Below, piece after piece: positions 1 to 10,524 of a stretch of 64,000 nt of DNA. Position 1 is the stretch's first letter; each line of letters opens with the position of its first letter. This DNA comes from Diphasiastrum complanatum (Eukaryota > Streptophyta > Lycopodiopsida > Lycopodiales > Lycopodiaceae): NCBI GenBank assembly GCA_029204225.1, contig CM055103.1, positions 44,583,095 through 44,647,094 on the forward strand. The letters are read 5' to 3'. A program made the translations under genes and the position numbers. The notes under the pieces were generated by a model, which worked only from the letters and a program-made list of their open reading frames with translations, was not told where the DNA came from and ran no database searches.

Positions 1-1414
1 GGACTGGTCTTATTGATTTGCCATTATTAAAGTCATCTACTAGTGGGTATACTCTTAGACTTGTTTGCTTTGGCATTCCTATTTGTGCAATGTCCATGTA
101 ATCTCAATCCATGTCAGCTCCCTCCAATTTTACTTAGTCACATTTCACAACATATTGGCACATATCTACTTGATAGGAGCATTTTAGAAATATCCAGGAT
201 AGGTTTTAAGATTATTATTTTCAAAATTTCTTATCAAAAAGTTATCATTTCAATCACTTCTTGGTGATTCAAATGTTTGTAGATCTATATTGTAGTTCGA
301 TAATTCTTTTGCAAGTCATAAAAAAAAAGTTTCAGTTATTGAATTAGGAACTCAAGACTTTTTACAAGTATACCTCTAGATGACTGCATTGTTAACAATT
401 TGTTGTTGTGAGACATATGATATTGTCAAAATTGTAAAATTGTGATTTTGGAATTATGAAATCATAAATCCTAAATTGGAAATTTACGAATACCGATTGA
501 GAAATTGCAGATACTAAATCGTGAGATTGATTGATTAATTTCCGGTTTACATCAGTTCTTTCATTCTAGTTGTCATCCATGCTAGCTAATGGATTTCAAC
601 TCATAGACTGTGATCAAAACAAGTTTTAAGGTCTAAAAGATGCACCATTGCAAGTATATATTTTGTTTTCAATATCTTAATATCTTTCAATGCAAAAAAT
701 TGTTCACTGTTTGTATAGTGAAAGACAATTGTGGCACCAAGTGTTGGATGACATTTCAAAAAGGTTATGACTTTGTATATTCACATATTTTGTTTCAAAC
801 ATCAACAAATAACTATTGAAATTTTTTGCTCTAGATTAATTACATATACAAGTCTCTAATCTACTTCAATACAATTGGAAAATCATCAAACACAGATTGC
901 AAACATAGTATCTTAAAGATCCTACCTTTGTATTGCATTGTTTTCATCTGATATTGTGAAGCACAAACAAAAATACCAATTATTATCAATATCTTTACAT
1001 AATAATCAACTTTATCAATTTGCAATCATTATCTTACTCATTGACTTGCAAATTAACGTCTTAAGTTGACATCACTAATGTCATAAAAATCAATTAAATA
1101 CTAGCTTGAATCACCCATTCCATTAAAGATAGGTCGTCAAATGCATTTATATGATATACTTTCAATATTTCCTTGTTTTTTTTTAATTTCTTATGTTCAT
1201 AATTTCAACCAAATTCCATGTCTCAAGCTGAGGAAAGAAAATGTCAACCACTGGTGACATTTCTAAACTAGCTGTTTGGCAAAATGACAAATCACTTTTT
1301 ATTCAGACTTAATCATATCTTTTTAGTTCAAGTACTAAAAATTCCAAAATATAATCATTATGATTAAGCCCTTCTAAACACCACAACATCCTAGGCTTGT
1401 ATTTATTTATTATG
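1..1414. other. AT-rich intergenic, no gene seen
   Basis: The stretch is rich in A and T and has short open frames only. I see no conserved motif, RNA gene, terminal repeat or microsatellite. The 74-codon frame at 43-267 has no recognisable domain and is probably chance. Confidence 0.6.
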
Positions 1415-1711
1415 GGTTGAACATCTGTGGTTCTGCTCCTTCCCTTTTCCTGTTTCTTGGGATTTTCTTTCTTGTCGACTTCCTCACTGGTGACCTTGCT
1501 CTCCCCTCAATCTTCTGCCTTCTCTGTATTTTTCAACATGGATATGTGGCTCTGCTTCTACCTATTGGTTGTTGGAAGTGTTTCTCAACACTCTGCTCTC
1601 CCCTTCCAGCTGATTGCCTGTTGGTTTTTTTTTGGAAAGTGTGCTCTTCTCCTGCCTTGTGAATCTTGGAACTATTTTTACTGCCACACATGACCTCATA
1701 AACGGGGTAAG

Positions 1712-2690
1712 TTGGCACCTCCTCCTTGCTTTGCTCTTAATCATGATAGGATCTCCTCTACTCCCGCTTTCATCAATGCCCCCAATAATATCCCGATTAA
1801 CCCTAGACGCCTTCTCCCTCTTCCAGTCTTTGCTAACCCTGCTCCCAGTTACCTAGCAGCTCTCTTGTCCAGACTCTGCTCCTCTGCTTCCCACTGTCCC
1901 CATGAGGAGTGGACTAACTTTAAGCAAGTTAAGATCTTTGTCGAATCAAGAAAGACTGTAGATGGTCTTCTTTCATTCTCTTTTCTCTCGGACCTCGATG
2001 CTCTTAGTGCATCTCAAGCTTCATTGTTTGATTCTTCTGTGGCTCTTTTCTTTGGTGACCTGCTTCTTGATCTTCCTCTTGTCAAAGATTTCATCAACTT
2101 GCTCATTATCCGCCGTTCTAAAGCCTTTTCTGGATTAGGCACTTGCTGATAACTGTTTCCTCCTTCACTTTAGCTCCAGTGTGGACATTTAGGCAATTCT
2201 TTTATCCTCTCCATTCAGATTCAATAACTCTGTTGTTCATGTATTTAAGTTTAGTAAGGTCTTTAATTTGTAGAAATCAGACACTATTCTTCTTCCCATT
2301 CATCTCTCGCTTCCCTTCTTTCCTGCTAGATTCAAATGTCTCCTGTTTTACTTGCTCTCTAGCCTTGGAAAAGTTCTAGATATTGAAGATGACCTTTAGT
2401 CCCTTTTTTCGCCGCACATTAACGCGTGCATCCTCTGGAAACTACCTGACGACTTCCGGTGCATTCTGAGCATCTTTGATGGGGAAATTTTTGTCAATCA
2501 GACTGCATTTCGTGCTCCTTCCTTCTGCAAGCTCTGCTCTAGCCTCTTGCAGTGCTCCTGCAATGACACTTCCTGCTTTTCTCATCTTGGAGCCTTTCAG
2601 CAGGTTGTTAGCAAGGAGAAAAAAGCCACTCGCGTTACCTCCATAGCTTCGCTAAAGACACCTAATGGGTTTGGACTGCCTCTCTTGGCA
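1712..2690 (+). pseudogene. LINE ORF1 remnant (DUF4283-like, zinc-knuckle region)
   Basis: This is the remnant of the RNA-binding first ORF of the LINE. The frame at 1712-2149 starts Pro-rich and continues with a stretch (VALFFGDLLLDLPLVKDFIN) whose layout resembles the DUF4283 domain of plant L1 ORF1. In another frame, about 2350-2580, GKVLDIEDD, then a Cys-rich SFCKLCSSLLQCSC, occupies the place of the usual CX2CX4HX4C knuckle, with Gln where His is expected. Stops and frame changes separate the pieces. The assignment rests on order and weak similarity, since both motifs are degenerate. An unrelated Pro-rich reading frame is possible for the first part. Confidence 0.5.
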
Positions 2691-4572
2691 AATCACTAAG
2701 TACAACTGTATGGACAGCTCAGCTAATGGAGGCTCTTCTCTGCCCAGCTCTTACTATGAGGCTGTCATAAGCGATTTTTGCTGAGATGACCCTAGTGATG
2801 GGAAACTCAAAAGCAAAGCTCTTTCTTTAGACTTCGAAAGCCCTTCTACCAGGTAGCTCAAAAGTCTCGGGCTCTACAACTCACCCAGTTCAGGCTCTTC
2901 TCCTAAAACGAACATTATTGATTGCCTTTTGAGACAGGAAAATGACAACTCAGAAACTTCTTGCAAAAAATATAAGGAACTGTTGAAAGACACATATCGA
3001 GAGACTCCTGATAGGTCAATAAATGCCATTCCATTCTATCTTCTAACGACACAAGAATGCGGAGCAGCAGATCCTTGGCCAGATACAAACAGACAAATCT
3101 CGGCTAGAGGCAATGACAGGCCAGAGAGAGATCCTAGACCTAACAGCTCAAACTTGCCTCCATGGCAGAATGGATAGAGAATTCCAAACGGACAAAGCAA
3201 TTAATCTAGTGGAACGATGTTGTTGCCCTCATTCTGTAACTTGCAACAGACTTTTGCGGAGTTGATTGCACCTGCATCTGAGGCTGTATCTACCTCACAG
3301 AGATCTGAACTGAATACTGCCACGGACATACAGATCTACTCAGAAGACAAGACAGAAGAGATCTTAAGATCTTATGCAAGCAGATTACATCTAAAATTCT
3401 AAACCCTTGCTCTGCTCAAATTCTCATGGTGTCCACAGACCTCCCAGACCATGATGGTAAGGAGTCCACTTTTCTCATAGGCAAAGTTGCAAGCTCCCAG
3501 ATAATCCATCTTGCAAGCTGTGCAGACAGGGAGACGAGTCCTCAACCAATCCTCTATAATCAGTGATGCCCTGAGACTATAGATTTTCACCAGTCCATTG
3601 CAGGACAGGTTCCCCTTGATGCAGGGACAGAAGGGAGCGCATTTCTGTTCAGGGTTCTCCACAGAACGAGGCTCCAGGCAATCTGAACTCGAACTCTCTT
3701 TACAACCCTAGAACTGCTCAGAGACTAATGATAGCCGCAGACTACATTTGTGAACCTCCAGTTCAGAGCGAGGTAGAACTCCATCTCCACGCAGACAGAC
3801 CTGTGGATTTCTAGGCAGCGCATCCTGCATTCTGCGCAGACAAGGAAGTGGACTACCAAACAACCTACTTGCACGACAGTCCAGCGAAACTTAAGTTTCC
3901 ATGGGTACTGTGCCCCATGCTGATTGCGTGCAGACATATTCTTCTGGAAAATGCAAGACCTCCAAGATGGCAAAGGAAAGGACAACAAGTTGATACCCTG
4001 CTACGAAAACAATGACATTGAGAGATTGGGCCTTGAAATTGTTGAGTACTACAGTTTTGCTCCATGCTGAAGCAGGTGCTGTCCAAGCAAAAACCCATAT
4101 TATGGTCCAAGCAACTGCCATAGATTCTACACAGAATACTCACAGCAAGGCGAATATTCTCCAGAAAGCCTCAATGGAAAGACCTTTTGGCTCCAAAGGC
4201 AAGACATTCATGGAGATCCTTCTTTCTACAAGTCCTTTTGGCAGCATCTCCTTAGACTCTGAAGTTCAAGAACATACAGTCTTCCCTAATGGTGCAAGGA
4301 AAGACAAGGGAAACCATTGGAAGTGAAGATTCCTTTGATGAGCTGTCACACGAGAGCCTCCTATCTGCTCATCCGGCTCCTCTCACGCAACTATGGAGTC
4401 CTCATAGGAAATGGGACAACTTCAAGGCAAGAAGATTGTGACCCGTAGCTCTCTCAAGGCAATGGCTCATGCCAAAGCTAAGGATTCACGTGCTAATCAA
4501 CCTTAGCTCAAAGGTATGCTCTTCCATCTCCTATTTTGCATTATCTGTAGACATGCTTCACCCTTCTTCTTC
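2691..4572 (+). other. LINE interior, no readable domain
   Basis: This lies between the ORF1-like part and the endonuclease. It holds several short open frames on both strands, the longest about 104 codons (4012-4326), and none has a recognisable motif. It probably contains the ORF1 C-terminus and the start of ORF2 in decayed form. Confidence 0.4.
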
Positions 4573-5036
4573 AACCATACGGTTTCCCATGAATGTGACC
4601 TAGACATCTGCCTTCAAGAAACCAAATTGAGTGGCTTTCTCCTGGACGTTTTACTAAAACGCTTGCCCGCAACTTCAATTACTCCTGCACTCTTGCGGAT
4701 GGCACTCGAGGCGGTTTAATGACCCTAGTTTCCAGAGATTGGAAGCTTGTTTCTCACTTCTCTCTTCTGGGAGGGCGTGTCAATGTCTATACTATTTCTA
4801 AATGTCGATTCTCTTTCAACATTTTTAACATCTATGATCCAAACTCCCCCCTTCCTTGTGGGAGACTTTAATATGTACCTAAATCCTCTTGACGGTCCTA
4901 ATCGCATCTCTTTTGCTGAAAGTCAGACTTGGGATTGCATGATGGACAATTTTTGCAGCTCTGATGTCGTATCTCTCTACGATTACCCGCGTCTCCATAC
5001 TTGGACCAACGGTCGTTCATGTCATGCCCACAACTA
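4573..5036 (+). pseudogene. LINE ORF2 endonuclease domain, broken
   Basis: This is a remnant of an APE-type endonuclease, which nicks the target DNA to prime reverse transcription. Visible motifs in order are CLQETKLS (with the catalytic Glu) near 4607, GGRVNVYTISKCRFSFNIFN in another frame near 4770, VGDFNMYLNP near 4858 and HTWTNGR near 4998. At least two frameshifts separate them. The expected SRLDRIL-type end of the domain does not follow the WTN motif. Sequence of different character begins about 5037 instead. Confidence 0.75.
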
Positions 5037-5545
5037 ATCTTGGATTATTATCCTGTTAGGAGGTCAGTAATCCTACCTTGACCCGTGATTTAATTATGAT
5101 TATGAGGGGTTTGGGGATCTCATGTGTATGTGGTCATAATTAATGGTTGGAGGCCTAAACTCAAGATGGTGGATTTTTACGGGTCTATTAGTGAGTCATA
5201 GGGGAACTAGATGGCATGGCCCAATTAGGCTGCAGAGGTGTTCAGTGAGGTGTCACAGTGCACTACTAGTTTGTGCGTGGGCCTTGGAGGGTATAAGTAT
5301 ACCCATTGAGCTCTCACTAGTGTATGCTTAATTGTGGTGCTAGTAGCTACATGCTGTTGGTATGACTCCTCTATCCCTTGTGAGTGATTGATCCATAGCT
5401 TGGGGGCTAGATCCGTTTGATCTAGGCTTGGTTGGGTTGGTTTGTCCACCATCGAATTCCCTTGTGTAGCTTTGTTGCGGCTTGCTTGGCTAGTTTATCC
5501 TTGGTGTAGGAGTTTATAGTTCCCCTCCCTTTTACACTTCAACTA
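5037..5545 (+). other. About 0.5 kb unexplained insert in the LINE endonuclease
   Basis: LINE coding similarity stops after the WTNGR motif and resumes near 5550 with an FFPAKLFKR stretch. The sequence between is G/T-rich and contains the palindrome GGGTATA-AG-TATACCC (5289-5304). It has no coding domain. I found no clear target duplication or terminal repeat. It may be a solo LTR or other insertion, or only a very diverged LINE part. Confidence 0.4.
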
Positions 5546-7390
5546 TTCGGCCAGTCTTATCTCCTCTTATACCATTCCCTCCCTCCCGCTGTCGGACCAC
5601 CTCCATGTCAACCTTCATTTCAGGCTCTTCCCAGCCAAACTGTTTAAGCGGCAATTGGTCTATATCATGAACAACTCCTCGATCTAGAATAGAAACCTTC
5701 GTATTGCATCCTCCCATCTCGAATCCTCCCTGAAACAACTTCTCTTTTCTATTTTGCTTGATAGAGCCTATGCTACTGATCACTCCGAGCTGACGAATTT
5801 CTATCTGCTACTAATCGTCTTAAAATTCTTGATCATTCTAAGGTTGCCATTCTAAGGAAGAGAACCCATCTCAACTGGCTACGTGAAGCAGACCTGCCTT
5901 CTGCCTTCTTCCTTAGGAAACTCAAAGTTTCTCAACATCGTCCCTTTACAACCCCGTTATTCCTCCCAACTCTCCCAATTAGCACATTTCACTTTATTGT
6001 TCTTTTCCCTCTCGTTTATCCAATCCTGATGCCACCTCACTCTCTTCCCCTCTCACCCTTGAAGAGCTACACTAAAGCCCTCAAAGCTCTTAAAATAGAT
6101 AAAACTTCGGGCCTTGACGGAGTAACCCCTGACTTCTTCCGGGCGCACTGGAATCATGTTGGGCCCTCTTTATTATTAGCAACTAACTCTGCAATCTCAT
6201 CGGGCTCCTTCCCTTCCTCCTCCTCCCAGGGACTCATCAAGCTCGTTCCTAAATCCGAGTCCCCTTCTAAGATCTTTGACTACCGCCCTCTTAGCATGCT
6301 TAATACTTCCTATAAGATGGTAGTGAAAGCCGTTGCTAGAAGGATTGCCCCTCTCCCCATCTCACCTATCCAAAAGCCAGTCTGGTTTTATGAAAGGTAG
6401 ATCCTTACTTGACAACATCTTGAATGTTTGGTCTGCCATTGACTCTTCTCTGTGGTTCAACTATCCGGCCTTGTTGTTTAAGATTGATTTTGACAAAGCT
6501 TTTGATCGCATCAGCTGGAACTACCTTCTCTCATGTTGCTCTTCCTTTGGCATCCTCGATTACATTATCAATCTTATTCGTGCTCTCTTCTCTTCAGCCA
6601 AGTCTTCCATCCTCTTCCAAGGGATCCTTTCACCCTCTTTCACTATTTCTTGTGGCATTAGACAAGGGTGTCCCCTTTCCCCTTATCTATTTGTTATTGC
6701 CACCGAGCCGCTCATTTTTCATCTTCACAGACTTAATGCCTCTTCCTCCTTCCGCCCTTTTATCTTTAGTGATGTTCTCCTTGGACCTTAGTTCTTCGCT
6801 GATGAATTGGCCTGTGTTATTGAGCTCCACCAGCCTTTGGCTTCCATCCTGCTCCTTGAGCTCACGCGTTTTTGCATTTTCTCTGATTCGAAGATCAACT
6901 TGAAGAAATCTAATCTTATTGTTCTCTCCCATGAGGCTACCCCGGATTGGTGCCAGGATATAGGCCTTAATGTCCTCCAACATGGAACCATTTTCAGATA
7001 TCTTGGTTTTCCCCTTGGGTGCTTCTCTTTCTAATAGAGACTGCTTTAATTGGATTATTGCGAGAATTAGATCCAAAATCCTTACTTGGAATTCTTTTGA
7101 TCTTACCTTTCCTGCTAGATTCATAGTCCTCAAGCACATCATTTTTTCTTACTTCACCCCTTCCTCTTCATCTGATTTCTCCCTCCTTCCTACTCCCTTG
7201 AAATTGCCAAGACCTTTAGGAAATTTCTTTGGAATAATGGTCCCAGTTTGTTGAACTGGAATATCTGTTTGGCTCCTAAAAGGTTGGGCGGGCTGGGACT
7301 TCTCGACCCCTCTATCACTTCCCTCTCTCTTTTGTATAGGCGTATTCACTCTAACTTTGATTGTCCCCAGACTAAATCTAGTTGAAAGAT
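5546..7390 (+). pseudogene. LINE ORF2 reverse transcriptase and C-terminus, broken
   Basis: This is the polymerase part of LINE ORF2. Motifs in order are THLNWLREADLPSAFFLRKL (linker, about 5868), KTSGLDGVTPDFF (about 6103), DYRPLSMLNTSYKMV (about 6280), QSGFMKGRSLLDN (about 6378), FKIDFDKAFDRISW (catalytic motif A, about 6478), GIRQGCPLSPYLF (motif B, about 6656), FFADEL (motif C, 6792 on) and FRYLGFPLG (about 6997). The catalytic FADD box reads FADE. A stop at 6789-6791 sits just before it in the same frame, and a frameshift lies near 6350. After 7200, WNNGPSLLNW and KRLGGLGLLDP match the region after RT in plant L1 elements. The protein cannot be active as read. Confidence 0.88.
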
Positions 7391-9383
7391 CTCATTAAGC
7401 TTGTAGCACCACGTAAAAAACCTTTTGCATGTTATATACTGCAAAGCCTTGACCTACTATTTCTATCTTATTTGATTTAATGCTACTAGGCGACATTTGA
7501 TCTCCTCCCACCATAGAATCATAGCACATGCACAATTCTATATTGGTATACCATTGGGTTTGTTTCTCTAAATGCACAACTTGTGCTCCAACCAGCTTTC
7601 AGAACTCAACACCAACATATCACAAGCTAGAATCAAGTTGGCCACATTTACTTCTACACCAACTATAACATTAGGGTGACAATTGTGGCATTTGGAGGAA
7701 TTAGGGATATTGTCGGGACAACTCGAGTTAGGGAAATGAAAATATGTGATTATTCAACACCTAAAAACTAAGCACAAATTTTGCTAGCCAACCAACCAAC
7801 AAGGTGATGCCATCGTCGAGCACTATGAATGGAAGTTAGTTTACACCATCACTTCCAATGAGTAATTGTCTTCAAAAGATCCATAACAAGTAGTAGTAAC
7901 AATACAAGGTGGGGAATACATTGCTTTGAAGATACAAAGAAGCAACACCTACAAAGGTGTTTTGGCTCACAACCACTCCCTAGGGACAAACAAATCCGAG
8001 TCTTCCTAGATATGCAATGAAGGACAAGAAAGAAGATATGCTAAATAGATTTGATCTACAACTGAAGTGGTGCATACACTTCTTATAGAAAAAACAAAGC
8101 TCCTCCAATACCATTTTGGTGCACCTCGAGAACTACAGGTCAACCCAAGGTTCCACTCACTTAAATGCACAAAAAATTGGCTTACCTTCAATACACATGA
8201 CTTCAAAACCTTTGTTTGGTTATTGATTTTGTCTAAAAAGGAGTAGATACAAATATGAATTTCAATCAAACCTTAGATAATTTCAATCCAAAATATGGGG
8301 ACTCTTCAAACCTTATATTCAAACAAGCAGTAGGAATTTGCAAGGCCCTTATAGCTTCCTCAGTGAAAAGTTAAAACTAGAAATGATCCTTGCATAAGCT
8401 TCAGTTTAATACAAATAAGGAGTTATTTGAGGCCAATCACCGACAACAACTCTTGTTGCAATCAAATAGTATCATGCAACAATGGTGGGCTCCCAATACG
8501 TGAAAGTGGTTGAAATGTGACAAGAGACCAAGTGGCTAAAGAAAACGTTCCACATCTTTGGGCCACAAGGTGTTGGCTACAGACTTCGTCCGTAGTCAAG
8601 CGACAAATACGGTGACCTTATCTACTAGATCAAGAAGCAACATGCAGGCTCCAAAACATCAATCAACCTACAAGATCTAATCTTACCCTATGCTTGCCTA
8701 CTCATACCGTTCTCTTTCATAAGACTCTAATTATCTATGCATGTTGATCTTCACTAGGCACAATGTTAAGGAGAAGGTAGATGTTTGGCAACGACTAGAT
8801 TCCTAAATGGACATGTTGCATGGATGGTGGAACTACATCTGACTTGACAACTAATTTGATTATTATTGCACTAATCATTAAACTCACGTAATTTCTTTTT
8901 GGATGCCAATTATCTACAAAGTTCGATGAATCAAAAAAATGACACACCACAGTTTTTTGATCTTTGAACTCCACTACTTTAAACAAGCTATTGCAATACC
9001 AATCAAATCAAAAAAATTTGCATGGGAATTAGGCAATTTCAAAACTAAGAATACCCTTTGGAAGTAAAGCAAAAACTAACGATACTTGTGCCCGAAGCAC
9101 ACAAAGTAGTTATTTCAATAAACAAATTTCAATATTCATTTACACACCCACATTAAAAACAATGTCGTAGCGCATGAGTATTAAGGTCATTTACAAGGCC
9201 ATTTATGCCTCTATGACAACATGTAGCAATTGAGCACATTATTTCTCTCCAATAATGTTGTGTCACCCTATTTTTTGAAGTGATGCAATGAGGGTTTCCT
9301 AACAGGATCCTTTAAGGTTTTCCAAAGGACTACAAATAAGTATAAGAGACTTGTATATGAGCTTACATTATTGATATGCTTGG
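7391..9383. other. AT-rich intergenic, no gene seen
   Basis: Composition returns to AT-rich after the LINE. The open frames are all under 90 codons and none carries a known motif. I see no terminal repeats and no RNA gene. Confidence 0.5.
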
Positions 9384-9582
9384 GCTGTTTGTGAAATGAC
9401 TCGGTTACATTACCATTAGGACTTTGTCTATGACTATTGTGATGATCTTTAGTAATCTTGAAGGAGCATAGTCATTGATTTTTGTGAAATAGCTCGGTTA
9501 CATTGCTTGTAAGACTTTGTCTATGAATTTTTGTTGATGATCTTTAGAAATCTTTGAGGAGATTGTGGCTCATTGATTTTTG
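9384..9582 (+). repeat. Imperfect tandem duplication, ~97-bp unit, two copies
   Basis: Two consecutive units share TGAAAT..CTCGGTTACATT, GACTTTGTCTATGA and TGATGATCTTTAG and each end in TCATTGATTTTT. The first runs about 9388-9484 and the second about 9485-9582. No coding content is visible. Confidence 0.6.
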
Positions 9583-9929
9583 CAATTTATGCTTTCTGTA
9601 AAGTGATATATTACTTAAGTCAAGACTAAAAACTGAGGGGTAAGTCCTTGAGCCTCGATGAATCTCCGCTAAGCATGAGAATAATCCCATAAGCAAAGGG
9701 TGGTGGGCACCCATCTCTTTGCCTTATTTGAGAGAAGTCCCACTCTGCATTGTTGTTACTTTCACTGTGTACTTGGCTCGAGGAGAGGTGTTACCAGCTC
9801 CTCCCTCTTGTATCCTCTAAAAAGTTGGCTCATTGGTGACTTTGGTGGGAAAATTAATCTTCTTGGCCTAAAGAATTCTCCAGATGAGTGTTTTTGGGTG
9901 ACAAGTATCCGAGTCTGGTTGATTCAGTC

Positions 9930-10516
9930 CATAGAATCAATGAACCGTCAGCGATTCAGAACCGTCGTACAGTGAACCGTACGGTTCTTAAAAAATTTTG
10001 TCCAGAACCGTGGTGAACCGTATTGATTGATTAATTAATTAATTTATTTATTTATTTTTAGTTTCCCCCCCAAAAATATGCAAAACAAAGGCCAAAAAAA
10101 TCTGTGGAAGTCTGTGAATTCTGTGAAATCATCTGTAAAATCTGTCAATCATCTGTGAATTCATCTGTATCATCTGTGAAATCATCTTATCATCGATTTA
10201 TCTGTCAAATCATCTGTACATCATGTGAAATCTGTGAAATCTGTCAAATCAGTGATGATTTCAGATGATTTCACATCTGTCAAATCATCTGTATCATCTG
10301 TCAAATCATTTGTACTGTGTACATCATGTGAAATCTGTGAAATCTGTGTCATCTGTAAAATCTGTAAAATCTGTGAAATTTGGTATTCACAGATTGCACA
10401 GGTGATTTAGTAATTAATTAATTAATTATTTATTTATTTAATTAAATAGAGGAACCGTACCACGGTTCCTCCCACGGTTCCCAGAACCCACGGTTCTGAG
10501 AACCGTGGGTTCTATG
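9930..10516. mobile_element. Non-autonomous hAT-like DNA transposon (MITE), 587 bp
   Basis: The element begins CATAGAA and ends TTCTATG, a perfect 7-bp terminal inverted repeat. It is flanked by the direct repeat ATTCAGTC at 9922-9929 and 10517-10524, an 8-bp target duplication as expected of the hAT superfamily. Both ends carry many subterminal copies of GAACCGT or its complement ACGGTTC, comparable in layout to the transposase-binding repeats near the ends of Ac-type elements. The centre is low-complexity repeat flanked by TTAA-rich tracts. There is no transposase, so movement would need a protein supplied in trans. The hAT assignment rests on duplication length and layout only. A 9-10 bp duplication (MULE-like) is possible because neighbouring bases also match. 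Confidence 0.75.
10092..10396. repeat. Short-unit tandem repeat inside the hAT-like element
   Basis: About 300 bp built of variants of ATCTGTGAA, ATCTGTCAA and ATCATCTGT. The repeat also gives a spurious Lys-Ser-Val and Cys-Glu-Ile reading frame at 10225-10410, which is not a gene. Confidence 0.8.
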
Positions 10517-10524
10517 ATTCAGTC

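Larger units (their letters stand above)
1415..7390 (+). mobile_element. Decayed L1-like LINE (non-LTR retrotransposon)
   Basis: The parts lie in the order expected of a plant L1: an ORF1 region with a DUF4283-like stretch and a degenerate zinc-knuckle region (about 1.7-2.6 kb), an APE-type endonuclease (about 4.57-5.04 kb), then reverse transcriptase (about 5.56-7.03 kb) and a C-terminal piece ending in a GGLGL motif (about 7.29 kb). The base composition (C- and T-rich on this strand) differs sharply from the AT-rich flanks and marks the element's extent. Many stops and frameshifts show it is dead. I could not find target duplications or a poly-A tail, so both ends are approximate. The 3' end seems truncated soon after the GGLGL region. 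Confidence 0.8.

Noticed and set aside
3399-4326. Several 76-104-codon frames on both strands in the LINE interior
   Set aside because: They overlap each other and have no motif; the region is more simply decayed LINE sequence.
5289-5304. TATA box or operator at the GGGTATAAGTATACCC palindrome
   Set aside because: No transcript unit is identifiable around it; it is kept only as a mark of the unexplained insert.
6687-7142. 151-codon minus-strand frame
   Set aside because: It lies opposite the LINE RT motifs, which are clearly coding on the plus strand; it is an antisense shadow.
10225-10410. 61-codon Cys-rich open frame
   Set aside because: Translation of the ATCTGTGAAATC-type repeat inside the hAT-like element; it looks metal-binding only because of repeated TGT codons.
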